A stretch of 64,000 nucleotides of DNA from QQUJ01 sp050287605 (GCA_050287605.1 JBNKCG010000081.1:1-64000), one strand, 5' to 3'. Positions 43,231 through 53,396 are shown, numbered from the stretch's first letter. The notes: a model not told the origin generated them from the sequence alone. Numbers and translations are program-made.

Positions 43231-44346
43231 ATGAGGGGGAAGATCATCGTCTGGATGGTGCTGTTCCTGGGCCTGGTGGCCGTGGTCAGCGCCCTGCTCT
43301 ATCCGGCGCTCAAAGGCGCCTTTCTCGCCAACCCCGTCTTCAACGGAATGATCATCGGCGTACTGCTGATCGGCATCGCCGTCAACTTCCGTCAGGTTGC
43401 CGCCCTCAATCCGGAGCTGGCGTGGCTGGGCGAGCGGCGCCGCGGCGAGACCGGCGCGGATGCGGGCAAGATCCAACTGCTGGCGCCGTTGACGCGCATG
43501 CTGGCGGCCCGCGAAGGCAAGCTGCGCATCTCCGCCATGGCCGCGCGCTCGGTGCTGGACGGGCTGCGCATGCGCCTCGACGAGCACCGCGACGTGTCGC
43601 GCTACCTGGTGGGGCTGCTGATTTTTCTCGGCTTACTGGGCACCTTCTGGGGCTTGCTGGACACCGTCTCCTCCGCCGGCAAGGTGATCGCCGGACTTCA
43701 GGTGGGCGGCGCCGACGTCGGCGAGGTGTTCGAGCGCCTGAAGCAGAACCTGCAGGGGCCGTTGACCGGCATGGGTACCGCCTTCAGTTCGTCGCTGTTC
43801 GGCTTGGGCGGCGCCCTGGTACTGGGATTTTTCGATCTCCAGGCCGGCCATGCCGAGAATCGCTTCTTCAAAGCCGTGGAGGATTGGCTGGCCGAAGCGA
43901 CACACCTGGCGAGCCCGGCCTTCGCCGACGGCGAAAGCTCCGGCCCCGCCTATATCGAGGCGTTGCTGGACAAGACCGCCGACAGCCTCGAGGCCCTGGA
44001 GCGGCTGGTGGGCCGCGGCGAGGAGGAGCGCGCCAGCATGCGCGAGCAACTGCTGCAGCTCACCACGCGTCTCTCCGAGGTGAGCGACCAGATCCGCGCC
44101 GAGCAGCAGCTCACCAAGGGGCTGGCGCGCCAGCATCAGGAGCTGCAACCGCTTATCGCCCGGCTCACGGAAGCCATCGAACGCGGCTCCGATGCCCAGG
44201 AGGGACTGCACGATCATCTGCGCGGCCAGGAGAGCGCGCTACGCGAAGTCACGCAGGCCAACAGCGCGGCCCAACGCGAACTGTTGGACGAGCTGCGCCA
44301 GGAGCTGCGGTTGATGACGCGCGCCCTCAGCGCACGCAACGACTGA
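43231..44346 (+). CDS. MotA/TolQ/ExbB-like proton-channel protein with coiled-coil tail
   Basis: 371 aa. Four hydrophobic segments: about 6-27, 37-55, 124-146 and 180-203. The third and fourth carry GTFWGL and GTAFSSSLFG, the MotA/TolQ/ExbB channel core. A soluble helical, Glu/Leu-rich tail (about 215-371) forms a coiled coil. It stands 7 nt before an OmpA-domain partner, so the two likely form a stator-like rotary or proton-driven complex. No flagellar, tol or ton genes lie nearby. Ribosome site weak. Confidence 0.85.
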   Translation: MRGKIIVWMVLFLGLVAVVSALLYPALKGAFLANPVFNGMIIGVLLIGIAVNFRQVAALNPELAWLGERRRGETGADAGKIQLLAPLTRMLAAREGKLRISAMAARSVLDGLRMRLDEHRDVSRYLVGLLIFLGLLGTFWGLLDTVSSAGKVIAGLQVGGADVGEVFERLKQNLQGPLTGMGTAFSSSLFGLGGALVLGFFDLQAGHAENRFFKAVEDWLAEATHLASPAFADGESSGPAYIEALLDKTADSLEALERLVGRGEEERASMREQLLQLTTRLSEVSDQIRAEQQLTKGLARQHQELQPLIARLTEAIERGSDAQEGLHDHLRGQESALREVTQANSAAQRELLDELRQELRLMTRALSARND

Positions 44347-44353
44347 CGACGCA

Positions 44354-45670
44354 ATGTTCACCCTCACCCGTCGCGCCCGCACCATCAACATCTGGCCGGG
44401 GTTCGTCGACGCCCTCGCCTCGGTGCTGCTGGTGTTCATCTTCATGCTGCTGTTCTTCGTCATCGCGCAGTTCTACCTAAGCGGCGTGCTGGCCGGACGC
44501 GAGGCGGCACTGGAAAAGCTGACGCGCAATATCAACGAACTGGCAGACACCCTGGCGCTGGAACGCGACAAGAGCGCCGGCCTTGAGCAGCAGGTAGCGC
44601 GACTGGATGCACACCTGCGCGCAACCCTGGCCGAGAAGGAGGAGCTGGGCAACCGTTTACTGCTCACCACGCAGCGGGCGCAGGTGGCGGAACAGGCACT
44701 GCAGGCCGCGCGCGAAACCGTCACGGCAGACAAGGAGGCGATTCGGCTCAAGCTGCTGGAGATCGCAAGCCTGCAGCAGGACATCGACGCGTTGCGCAAG
44801 CTGCGCGAGGAACTGGAGAGCAAGGTGTCCGGCCTCGCCGGCGAGTTGCAGCAGCGCAGCGCCGAGCTGGGCGCTGAACGCGACCGCAGCCAACAATTGG
44901 AAGCGCAACTGGCCAACCAACGCGAGCGCACCCTGCTGGCGCAACAGACGCTGCAACAGCGCGACATCCGCATCGCCGACCTGGGGGCGCAAGTGGTCTC
45001 CCAGGATCAGGCGCTCGCGGAGCAGCAACGGTTGAGCGAACACCGCCAACAGCAGATCGCCCAGCTCAATCAGCAGATTGCCGCGCTGCGCGAGCAGATC
45101 GCCCAGCTCTCCGCGGCGCTCGATCTGGAGCAATCGCGCGTCAAGGCGCAGCAGGTGGAGATCGCCGATCTCGGCCAGCGGCTCAACCTGGCGTTGGCGC
45201 AGAAGGTGCAGGAGCTCAACCGCTACCGCTCGGAATTCTTCGGGCGCCTGCGCGAGGTGCTGGGCAATCGCGAGGACATCCGCATCGTCGGCGACCGCTT
45301 CGTGTTCCAGTCGGAGGTGTTGTTCGCCACCGCCGAGGCAGAGCTGGGCGAGAACGGCAAGCGCCAGATCGCGGCATTGGCGACCTCGCTCAAGGAGGTG
45401 GCGGCGCGCATCCCCGGGGATCTCGACTGGGTGCTGCGCGTGGACGGACACACCGACCGCCGCCCCATCAACACCCCGCAGTTTCCCTCCAACTGGGAGC
45501 TCTCCAGCGCCCGCGCGCTCTCCATCGTGCGTTACCTGATCAGCCAGGGCATCCCGCCCCGGCGATTGGTGGCCGCCGGTTTCGGTGAGTACCGTCCTCT
45601 AACCACAGCCGACACGCCAGAGGCATGGCAACGCAACCGGCGCATCGAGATCAAACTGACGTTGCCCTAG
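44354..45670 (+). CDS. MotB-like OmpA-domain protein with long coiled coil
   Basis: 438 aa. A single membrane helix at about 20-42 is preceded by D19 in WPGFVDALASVLLVF, the position of the proton-binding Asp of MotB. A very long Gln/Leu/Glu-rich coiled coil follows (about 45-280), then a C-terminal OmpA domain (about 300-438) with VDGHTDRRP and NWELSSARALSIVRYL, which binds peptidoglycan. It should pair with the MotA-like protein encoded 7 nt upstream. The coiled coil is much longer than in MotB, a large periplasmic reach. Confidence 0.87.
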   Translation: MFTLTRRARTINIWPGFVDALASVLLVFIFMLLFFVIAQFYLSGVLAGREAALEKLTRNINELADTLALERDKSAGLEQQVARLDAHLRATLAEKEELGNRLLLTTQRAQVAEQALQAARETVTADKEAIRLKLLEIASLQQDIDALRKLREELESKVSGLAGELQQRSAELGAERDRSQQLEAQLANQRERTLLAQQTLQQRDIRIADLGAQVVSQDQALAEQQRLSEHRQQQIAQLNQQIAALREQIAQLSAALDLEQSRVKAQQVEIADLGQRLNLALAQKVQELNRYRSEFFGRLREVLGNREDIRIVGDRFVFQSEVLFATAEAELGENGKRQIAALATSLKEVAARIPGDLDWVLRVDGHTDRRPINTPQFPSNWELSSARALSIVRYLISQGIPPRRLVAAGFGEYRPLTTADTPEAWQRNRRIEIKLTLP

Positions 45671-45951
45671 GACAGAGAGGGCTTTGCGAAGCGTACCACC
45701 ACCGTGAGTGGTGCCCCGCGCCAAGACAGCACGTTTGAGTGGGTCGTGTTTTCCTTGGCGATCTCGACTCTGGCTTCCTGCTTCGTTCTACCTCCTGCAT
45801 CCCTGCGGTCGTTGTCGCCTTGGTGAGAGTTCATCGGTTGTTGTTTGTCTAAAAACCTTGTCCGCTCGCCAAGCCGCCATGAACGGCACACGCGTTTTTC
45901 GACGATTTGTATTTCGTGCGATTTGCGTCTTCGCGTTATCAATAGCCGTCG
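45671..45951. other. Convergent intergenic region, nothing clear
   Basis: 281 nt between two convergent genes. A 6-bp hairpin caccac/gtggtg (45697-45713) with no T-run is the only structure near the plus-strand stop. A minus-strand frame at 45667-45942 (91 codons) has no family resemblance, and I do not call it a gene. Confidence 0.4.
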
Positions 45952-47130
45952 CTAGCGGCGGTGCATCCCGCACGCCTCCAACGCGGCGAATAAACGGTCC
46001 ACGTCCTGCGAGGTGTTGTAGAGGTGCGGCGTGATGCGCAACGCATCGCCGCGCTGGCTGATGTAGACCTGGTGTTCGGCCAGCCGTTGCGGGAGCTTGG
46101 GTGTCAGCTCTCCGGCATAGCGCAGGCCGAGGTAGTGACCGGCACGCAGGTGCGCGGCGGATGCGGTGAATCCGTAGGCGTCGGCGCGTGCGACGATCTC
46201 GCTGGTCAGGCTGGCCAGCGTCGCCGCGATGGCGTCCACTCCCCAGGCGTGCAGTTGCTGCAGCGCCGCTTCGGCCACGGGCATCAATTGAAAATGGGAG
46301 CGCTCGCCCATGTCGAAGCGCCGCGCGCCGGGCTGGTAGGTGTCGCGGTAATCGACCAGACGCGTGAAATCCTCGCTGCCCTCGCGGGTGATCCAGTTGT
46401 ACTCCAGCGGTTCGCCCTGCTGCCAGCGCGGCGCAACGTAGCAAAAACCCAAGGCATAGGGACCGAGCAGCCACTTGTAGGTGGCGGCGACGGCGAAATC
46501 GGGTTGAACCGCGCGCACGTCGAAGGGCAGCGCGCCCGCCGACTGGGTCAGATCCAACACCAGTGCCGCACCCACTTCGCGACAGCGCGCACCGATGGCA
46601 ACCAGGTCCAGCAACGCCCCGTCCACCCAGTGACAGTGCGGCAACGCCACAATGCCCACTTGGTCGGAGATCTGATCGAGGACGACGCGCGTCCAGTCGT
46701 TGTCCTCGGGTCTAGCCACCGTCACCATCCGCGCACCGCGCTCGCGCGCCAGTTCGCGCCACGGATAGACGTTGGAAGGGAACTGTTCCGCCAACACCAC
46801 GATCGCCTGTCCCGCGGCAAGCGGTAGGTTGCGCGCGGCCAGTCCCATGCCATAGCTGGCGGAGGGTACGATGGCCACGTCGTCGGCGCTGGCACCGATC
46901 AGCTCGGCAAAAAGCGCTCGCGTTCGCTCGGCGCGAGGGAAGAAATCGTCGGGCGAGATGCGCCACGGCTGCCCCTTGATGCGTACGCCGGCCTCGCCCG
47001 CCGCAACGCCTGCCTTGAGCAACGGCGACATGTAGCCGCAGTTCAGGTAGGTCACCTCGTCCGGAATATCGAAGAGGTGGCGCTGACAGGGAAGGGTTTC
47101 AGGAATGGGCGACGGCGTGTCATCCGGCAT
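45952..47130 (-). CDS. Class V PLP aminotransferase / cysteine desulfurase-like
   Basis: 392 aa. TYLNCGYMSPLL at the start, SASYGMGLAARNLPL, VLDLTQSAGALPFDVRAV with PLP-interacting Asp, and the Schiff-base Lys in AATYKWLLGPYALGF place it in the class V group with kynureninase- and SufS-like enzymes. The catalytic Cys of desulfurases is not visible in its usual loop, so an isopenicillin-N-epimerase-like role is more likely. It overlaps the end of ligA by 11 nt. Confidence 0.8.
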   Translation of the reverse strand: MPDDTPSPIPETLPCQRHLFDIPDEVTYLNCGYMSPLLKAGVAAGEAGVRIKGQPWRISPDDFFPRAERTRALFAELIGASADDVAIVPSASYGMGLAARNLPLAAGQAIVVLAEQFPSNVYPWRELARERGARMVTVARPEDNDWTRVVLDQISDQVGIVALPHCHWVDGALLDLVAIGARCREVGAALVLDLTQSAGALPFDVRAVQPDFAVAATYKWLLGPYALGFCYVAPRWQQGEPLEYNWITREGSEDFTRLVDYRDTYQPGARRFDMGERSHFQLMPVAEAALQQLHAWGVDAIAATLASLTSEIVARADAYGFTASAAHLRAGHYLGLRYAGELTPKLPQRLAEHQVYISQRGDALRITPHLYNTSQDVDRLFAALEACGMHRR

Positions 47131-49141
47131 CTTCGAGCATCCTCAGCAGTTCGGTTTCGTCGAGCACGGTCACGCCCAGTTCGCGTGCCTTGGCCAATTT
47201 GGAGCCGGCGTCGGCGCCGGCCACCACATAGTGGGTCTTTTTGGAGACGCTGCCGGCCACTTTGGCACCCAGCGCTTGGAGACGCTCCTTTGCCTCGTCG
47301 CGCGTGAGACTCTCCAGCGCGCCGGTGAGCACGAAAGTCTGACCGGCCAGGGGCTGCGCGTCGGCGCCCCGGACCTCGATGGCGGGCCAGCGGATTTCAG
47401 CCTCCAACAGCGCGGCGATCACATCCTGGTTATGCGGCTGGTGGAAGAAGTTCGCGACGTGTTCGGCTACTACCGGTCCCACATCGGGTACCTGTTGCAA
47501 CGTCTCGGAATCGGCTTTCACGAGGGTATTCAAATCGCCGAAATAGTTGGCCAGCGCCTGCGCGGTGGCTTCGCCCACTTCGCGGATACCCAGGGCGAAC
47601 AGAAATCGCGACAGCGTGGTTGCGCGGCTCTTATCGATTGCGGCCACCAGATTGGCCGCCGATTTATCCCCCATGCGTTCCAGTGCAGCCAGCTGTTGCT
47701 GGGTCAACGTGTAGAGATCGGCCACCGAATCGATCATCCCCGTCTCCACCAACTGATCGACCAGTTTGTCGCCCAACCCTTCGATATCCATGGCACGCCG
47801 CGAGGCGAAGTGTTTGATGGACTCCTTGCGTTGCGCGGAACAGAACAACCCGCCGCTGCAGCGGGTCACCGCCTCGCCTTCTGCACGCGTCACGTCCGAT
47901 CCGCACACCGGACAGCGTGCGGGCATCTGAAACTCGCGCGCATCGGGCGGACGGCGGTCCGCCAGCACCCGCACCACTTCGGGAATCACATCGCCCGCGC
48001 GGCGCACGATCACGGTATCGCCGATGCGCACATCCTTGCGGCGCACTTCGTCTTCGTTGTGCAGCGTGGCGTTGGTGACGGTCACCCCACCCACGAACAC
48101 CGGCTCCAGGCGCGCCACCGGCGTCAGTGCGCCGGTACGGCCCACCTGTACCTCGATGTCGACGACTCGGGTGAGTTCCTCCTGCGCCGGAAACTTGTGC
48201 GCCAACGCCCAGCGCGGCGCGCGCGAGACGAACCCCAGCGTCTGCTGCAAATCGATGCGATCGACCTTGTAGACCACGCCGTCGATCTCGTACGGCAATC
48301 CATCACGCCGCTCGGCGATGGCGTCGTAGTAGCCCTGGCAGCCAGCTGAACCGCTGACGCAGCGCTGTTCGCGCGACACCGGCACGCCCCACTCGCGCAA
48401 CCGCGCGAGGATGACGCTGTGTCGCCCGGGAAGCTCCGCCCCCTCCACCTGTCCCACGCCGTAGCAGAGGAAGGTGAGCGGACGTTGCGCGGTGATGGTG
48501 GGATCGAGCTGGCGCAGGCTGCCAGCGGCGGCATTGCGCGGATTGACGAACACCTTTTCGCCGCGTTCCCGTGCCGCGGCGTTCATCGCTTCGAATCCGG
48601 CCTTGAGCATAAACACCTCGCCGCGCACTTCCAGCAGCGGCGGCACGTCGTCTCCGCGCAGGTGCAGTGGCACCGCCTTGATGGTGCGCACGTTTTGGGT
48701 GACATCCTCTCCGTGCTCACCGTCGCCGCGCGTCGCCGCCTGGACCAATCGCCCCCGTTCGTAGCGCAGACTGACCGCCAACCCGTCGAGCTTGGGTTCG
48801 CAGGAGTAGTCGATGGGAACGTCGGGCTGCTTCAAACGCTCACGAATACGGCGATCGAAATCCTCCAGCTCCTGGGGACTGAAGGCGTTGTCCAACGAGA
48901 GCATGGGAACGGCATGGCGCACTTCGGCGAAGGCTCTGAGCGGCCCCGCTCCTACGCGCTGTGTGGGGGAATCGGGGGTGATCAGCTGCGGGTGCTGCGC
49001 CTCGAGCGTCTGCAGCTCGCGCAGCAACCGATCGTATTCGGCGTCGGGGACTTCGGGATCGTCGAGGACGTAGTAGCGGTAGTTGTGGTGCTCGATGCGC
49101 CGGCGCAGCTCGTCGACGCGTGCCTTGACCGTTTCGCTCAC
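47120..49141 (-). CDS. ligA: NAD-dependent DNA ligase
   Basis: 673 aa. Adenylation domain with lysine K117 in CEPKLDGLAVSL, OB-fold, Cys4 zinc finger (CPVC...C...FC, around 410-435), HhH domain and a C-terminal BRCT domain (about 595-673). It seals nicks with NAD+. GTG start at 49141. The gene follows zipA and smc on the same strand as in gammaproteobacteria, with 10 nt between the zipA stop and this start. Confidence 0.97.
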   Translation of the reverse strand: MSETVKARVDELRRRIEHHNYRYYVLDDPEVPDAEYDRLLRELQTLEAQHPQLITPDSPTQRVGAGPLRAFAEVRHAVPMLSLDNAFSPQELEDFDRRIRERLKQPDVPIDYSCEPKLDGLAVSLRYERGRLVQAATRGDGEHGEDVTQNVRTIKAVPLHLRGDDVPPLLEVRGEVFMLKAGFEAMNAAARERGEKVFVNPRNAAAGSLRQLDPTITAQRPLTFLCYGVGQVEGAELPGRHSVILARLREWGVPVSREQRCVSGSAGCQGYYDAIAERRDGLPYEIDGVVYKVDRIDLQQTLGFVSRAPRWALAHKFPAQEELTRVVDIEVQVGRTGALTPVARLEPVFVGGVTVTNATLHNEDEVRRKDVRIGDTVIVRRAGDVIPEVVRVLADRRPPDAREFQMPARCPVCGSDVTRAEGEAVTRCSGGLFCSAQRKESIKHFASRRAMDIEGLGDKLVDQLVETGMIDSVADLYTLTQQQLAALERMGDKSAANLVAAIDKSRATTLSRFLFALGIREVGEATAQALANYFGDLNTLVKADSETLQQVPDVGPVVAEHVANFFHQPHNQDVIAALLEAEIRWPAIEVRGADAQPLAGQTFVLTGALESLTRDEAKERLQALGAKVAGSVSKKTHYVVAGADAGSKLAKARELGVTVLDETELLRMLEDAG

Positions 49142-49151
49142 CCGCGCAGGC

Positions 49152-49874
49152 TCAGCGGGTCGCCTTGCCGGCCTGGGCGACGCGCAGACGGCGTTCGAAC
49201 TCGCGCACCCGTTCGCGCAGGTGCTCGATGCCCTGAGTGCGCAGCGGATTGCGATCCGAATCGAGCAGCCGTCCCTCCAGATGACGCGTCAGGCTCTGGG
49301 CGGTGGCGATGAGCTCTTCCAGGGCGGCGGCCGGGCGTTGCGGACCCGGAAGTATCAGGAACAGCGATACGCCGGGGGTCGAAAACGTTTCCAACTCCTG
49401 CGGTTCGAAATAGCCCGGCTCCACGCTGTTGACCAGGCTGAAGAGACGATCGCCTGCGGCGTCCATGCGGTGATAGATGCGCATGGCGCCGTACTCCATA
49501 CCGCACTCGCGCAGCGCGCTGTCCAACTCTGTGCCGCCAAAATCCGCCCCATCGGGGGCGAAGACGTTGACGACGATGACGTCCGAGGGCATGCCCGGTT
49601 CGGGAGGGCGGAAGATCTCGTCGTACAGTGTCGGGACGCGATCGTCGTCGTGCAGCACGGGTTCCGCCTCCGTGGGTTCGCGCACCACCGGCTCCACGCG
49701 CGGCCGCGCAAGCGGCGGCGGATCGCTGCGCTCGCCCGCGTCGCCGATGGCCGGTTCGATGCGCTGCGGCGCGGCGCCGTCGTCGCTCATCCGCGTGCGG
49801 CTCCACAGGTAGACTCCCGCAACGATCCCCACGCCGATCAGCAGCAGTACCAGTCGCAGTCCGTCGAATTCCAT
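49152..49874 (-). CDS. zipA: Cell division protein ZipA
   Basis: 240 aa, shorter than E. coli ZipA (about 330). N-terminal membrane anchor (about 5-25), then a Pro/Glu/Arg-rich linker (30-85), then the FtsZ-binding ZipA domain (about 95-225) with IVVNVFAPDG, YGAMRIYHRMDAAGDRLFSLVNSVEPGYF and a FSTPGVSLFLILPGP segment. It tethers FtsZ to the membrane. Short linkers are common outside enterics. Confidence 0.94.
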   Translation of the reverse strand: MEFDGLRLVLLLIGVGIVAGVYLWSRTRMSDDGAAPQRIEPAIGDAGERSDPPPLARPRVEPVVREPTEAEPVLHDDDRVPTLYDEIFRPPEPGMPSDVIVVNVFAPDGADFGGTELDSALRECGMEYGAMRIYHRMDAAGDRLFSLVNSVEPGYFEPQELETFSTPGVSLFLILPGPQRPAAALEELIATAQSLTRHLEGRLLDSDRNPLRTQGIEHLRERVREFERRLRVAQAGKATR

Positions 49875-49886
49875 GCCGCTATCCGC

Positions 49887-52800
49887 CTAGCCCGCCGCCA
49901 TCTGGATGGCGTCGTCCACGTCCACCGCCACCAAGCGCGATACGCCGGGCTCGTGCATGGTGACGCCGGTGAGGTGGTTGGCCAGTTCCATGGTGGTCTT
50001 GTTGTGGGTGATGAAGATGAACTGCACGCGCTCGGACATCTCCTTGACCAGGTCGCAGAAGCGCCCCACGTTGGCCTCGTCCAGCGGTGCGTCCACCTCG
50101 TCGAGCATGCAGAACGGCGCGGGATTGAGGTGGAAAATGGCGAACACCAACGCCACCGCAGTCAACGCTTTCTCGCCGCCGGAGAGCAGGTGAATGGTGC
50201 TGATGCGTTTGCCCGGCGGGCGCGCCATGACGGTAATGCCGGTATCGAGCAGGTCGGTACCGGTCATCTCCAGGTAGGCGTGACCGCCGCCGAACAGGCG
50301 CGGGAACATCTCCTTGAGTCCGCTGTTGACCTTGTCGTAGGTCTCCTTGAAACGGGTACGGGTCTCGCGGTCGATCTTGCGGATGGCGTTTTCGAGCGTG
50401 TTGAGCGATTCGGTGAGGTCCGCATACTGCGAATCGAGATACTCCATGCGCTCGCTCTGCTCCTTGAACTCGTCGATGGCCGCCAGGTTGATGGGCCCCA
50501 GGCGCTGGATGCGCTGGGCGATATTCTCCACCTTCTCGTGCCACTCATCGCTGGTCGCCGATTCGGGCATCTCGTCGAACAACGCCTGCAACGCGAAGCC
50601 GGTCTCCAGGATCTGTTCCTCCACGGTCTGGCGACGCACGTGGATGCCCTGCCACTCCATGCGCAGGCGGTCGAGCACTTCGCGCACCTCCTGCACCTTC
50701 TGTTCGGCAGCGCTGCGTCCCTGCTCCAACGCGCGCAGGCGCTCGTCGATTTCCTCGACCTTGTGCCGCGCAGTACCCAACTCCGCCTCCACGGCGATGC
50801 GCCGTTTGAGCAACTCCTCCAGTTCCGAGGACAGTGCCTGATTCGGCGCCACCGCCTGGCGCAACGCCTCCTGCAGCTCCTCGCGCCGCGTCGCCAAATG
50901 GGAGATCTGGCTTTGCATGCGCTCCAGACTCTGCTGGGTGGAGGTGCGGTTGGAGCGCATCGACTCCACACGCAGGGCCATTTGATGCACCTGGTCGCGG
51001 TCGCTGCGGGCGCGGGCGCGGCGCTCGTCGAGCAGGGTTTCGTGTTCGCGGCGCTTCTCCACCAGCGCCTCGCGGCGGCGTTGAAACTCCTCCATGCGCT
51101 CGACGGCACCATCGAGCCGTCCGCGCGCTTCGCGCACCTGGGTTTCGTCGCGCACGATTTGCTCTTCGGAGTCGCGCAACTCGCGGTTCAAGCGTTCGCT
51201 CCGCCCCTTGGCCTGATCCAGCCGGCCGCGCTTGCTGGCCAGTTGTGCCTGGATCTCCGCTTTGCCGTTGTTGAGCCGGTTGAGCTGCGCCTGCAGCTCG
51301 TCGCGGCGTTGCTCTTCGTCGCCCAGCGTCTCGCGGTTGTTCTCCAGCGCGAGTTCGAGATCCGAGACGCGCCGGTCGAGGCTGTCGATGAGCGCGTTCA
51401 GCTCGCGGCGCTCTTTCTCGCGCTCCAACACACCGGCCCGCGCGTCGCTTTCGCGGACCACGCGCAGCCAGTGACGCCCCACCCAGATTCCGTCGCGGGT
51501 AACCACCGAACCGTGGGCCGGAAGCCGCTCGCGCAACCGCAGCGCCTCGCCGAGGTCTTCCGCGGCGTAGACATCCTGCAGCAGCCCCCCCAGCGGCCAG
51601 TCGCCGCTCACCTTGGCGGCCAACGCGATCGCACCGTCCAGGTTGCCGCCCGCCGTGGTTTGGTTGCGTTCGAAGAGGGTCACGGTGCCCCCGGCGATGC
51701 CGCTCAACAGTTCGGCGTAGGCGTCGATGCCGTCCACGCACACCGCTTCGATGCTGGGTCCTAGCACAGTTTCCACCGCGCGTTCCCAGCCGTTTTCCAC
51801 CTGCAACTCCTTGGCCAGACGCGGCGCCTCCTTGAGGCCTTGGCGCTCCAGCCAGCCGGCCACCACACCCTTGCCTTCGCCCAGGGCCGCCTGCTGCAGC
51901 GCCTCGATGGAGGCGTCGCGCCCACGCGCGTTCTGCAGCTCGGTACGCGCCTGGTGGATCTCCTGGCCGTAGCGGGAATTCTGGTCGCGCAGGGTGCCGA
52001 TGCGCTCGCTGAAGCCGCCCAACTGCGCCTCCATCTCGGCGCCTTGGGCGACGCGCTCCGTCATCTGTGTCTCGAGTTCGCCGATCTCGCGCTCCAGCGT
52101 CTCCCAGGAGAGGCTTTGCAACTCCTGTTCACCGCGCTTGATGGCATCACGCGCGCGCATCAACTGCTGATCGAGGTGCTGGATACGGGTGCGTTCCACC
52201 TCCGCGGTTTGCGCCGGTTCGGCCGCCAGGCGGTTGAACTCCTCCCACTCGGCCTGCCAGGTGCGCATAGCCTCCTCGGCGGCGGCCAGCTGGGCGGCCG
52301 ACTCGCCAGCCTGCCCCTCGGCGGCGTTGATCTGCGGCTCGTGGGTTTGCAACTGTTCGGCCAACTCATTGAGGCGGTGCTGGTCGTTGTGGATGTGCGA
52401 CTGCGCCTCCTGCCACGCTTTTTCCACCTGCTGCAGGTCGTGCTGTTGGCGATGTTCGGTCTCTTTGCCGTGCTGGATTGCCTGTTCGACGCGGGCGATC
52501 TCGGCGCCGACGCCGTAGTAGCGGCCCTGCACCTCGTTGAAGGCGTCGTTGGCCTCCACCTGCTGCGCCCGCCCCTCTTCGATCTGGCGCTCCTGGGCGC
52601 GCTGCTCGGCCAGCGCCGATTCGCGGCGCGTCTCCTGCTCGCGGATCTTCTGCTCCAGCGCCTTGTCCTCGCGATCGAGACCGCGCCAGCGCAGCGCCAG
52701 ATGCTCGGCCTTGAGGCGGCGCTCCTCTTCTTTGAGCACCTTGAAGCGCTCCGCCGTCCTGGCCTGACGCTGCAGGTGCTGAAGCTGTTTGGCCACTTCT

Positions 52801-53396
52801 TCGCGCAGATCCTCCAGGCGCTCCAGATTCTCGCGGGTGTGGCGCATGCGGTTCTCGGTTTCGCGGCGCCGCTCCTTGTATTTGGAGATGCCGGCGGCCT
52901 CCTCCAGGTAGACGCGCAGCTCCTCGGGTTTGGCCTCGATGAGCCGCGAGATCATTCCCTGTTCGATAATGGAGTAGCTGCGCGGCCCCAGGCCGGTGCC
53001 GAGAAAAACGTCGGTGATGTCGCGGCGCCGACAGCGTGCGCCGTTCAGGAAGTAGTTGGACTGGCCGTCGCGCGAGACGACGCGCTTTACCGATATCTCG
53101 GCATAAGTGGCGTACTGTCCGCCCAGCGAACCGTCGCTGTTGTCGAACACCAGTTCGATGGAGGCCTGCCCCACCGGCTTACGCGAGGTGGAACCGTTGA
53201 AGATCACGTCGGCCATGGAGTCGCCGCGCAGATTCTTGGCTGAGGTCTCGCCCATCACCCAGCGCACCGCGTCGATGACGTTGGATTTGCCGCAACCGTT
53301 GGGTCCCACGATACCGGTGAGATTGCTGGGCAGGGGGATACTGGTGGGATCGACGAACGACTTGAACCCAGCGAGTTTGATCTTCTTCAAGCGCAT
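49887..53396 (-). CDS. smc: Chromosome segregation protein SMC
   Basis: 1169 aa. N-terminal Walker A GPNGCGKSN (32-40), two long coiled-coil arms (about 165-500 and 650-1010), a hinge (about 510-640), then the C-terminal signature LLSGGEKALTA and Walker B FCMLDEVDAPLD. With ScpA and ScpB (35.2-36.7 kb) it forms the SMC condensin. Presence of smc/scpAB rather than mukBEF fits a non-enteric gammaproteobacterium. ATG at 53396. The gene is followed by zipA. Confidence 0.98.
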   Translation of the reverse strand: MRLKKIKLAGFKSFVDPTSIPLPSNLTGIVGPNGCGKSNVIDAVRWVMGETSAKNLRGDSMADVIFNGSTSRKPVGQASIELVFDNSDGSLGGQYATYAEISVKRVVSRDGQSNYFLNGARCRRRDITDVFLGTGLGPRSYSIIEQGMISRLIEAKPEELRVYLEEAAGISKYKERRRETENRMRHTRENLERLEDLREEVAKQLQHLQRQARTAERFKVLKEEERRLKAEHLALRWRGLDREDKALEQKIREQETRRESALAEQRAQERQIEEGRAQQVEANDAFNEVQGRYYGVGAEIARVEQAIQHGKETEHRQQHDLQQVEKAWQEAQSHIHNDQHRLNELAEQLQTHEPQINAAEGQAGESAAQLAAAEEAMRTWQAEWEEFNRLAAEPAQTAEVERTRIQHLDQQLMRARDAIKRGEQELQSLSWETLEREIGELETQMTERVAQGAEMEAQLGGFSERIGTLRDQNSRYGQEIHQARTELQNARGRDASIEALQQAALGEGKGVVAGWLERQGLKEAPRLAKELQVENGWERAVETVLGPSIEAVCVDGIDAYAELLSGIAGGTVTLFERNQTTAGGNLDGAIALAAKVSGDWPLGGLLQDVYAAEDLGEALRLRERLPAHGSVVTRDGIWVGRHWLRVVRESDARAGVLEREKERRELNALIDSLDRRVSDLELALENNRETLGDEEQRRDELQAQLNRLNNGKAEIQAQLASKRGRLDQAKGRSERLNRELRDSEEQIVRDETQVREARGRLDGAVERMEEFQRRREALVEKRREHETLLDERRARARSDRDQVHQMALRVESMRSNRTSTQQSLERMQSQISHLATRREELQEALRQAVAPNQALSSELEELLKRRIAVEAELGTARHKVEEIDERLRALEQGRSAAEQKVQEVREVLDRLRMEWQGIHVRRQTVEEQILETGFALQALFDEMPESATSDEWHEKVENIAQRIQRLGPINLAAIDEFKEQSERMEYLDSQYADLTESLNTLENAIRKIDRETRTRFKETYDKVNSGLKEMFPRLFGGGHAYLEMTGTDLLDTGITVMARPPGKRISTIHLLSGGEKALTAVALVFAIFHLNPAPFCMLDEVDAPLDEANVGRFCDLVKEMSERVQFIFITHNKTTMELANHLTGVTMHEPGVSRLVAVDVDDAIQMAAG

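Noticed and set aside
43231..45670. Zorya-type antiphage system (ZorA/ZorB)
   Set aside because: The MotA-like/MotB-like pair superficially fits, but the channel protein is much shorter than ZorA and no ZorC, ZorD or ZorE helicase or nuclease follows. The neighbours are housekeeping genes.
45667..45942. Minus-strand frame of 91 codons between the MotB-like gene and the aminotransferase
   Set aside because: Basic, low-complexity composition, no ribosome site and no family resemblance.
49083..51764. Long open frame of 893 codons opposite smc and zipA
   Set aside because: It is antisense to two strongly conserved genes and its translation has no recognisable domain. It is an artefact of GC-rich third codon positions.
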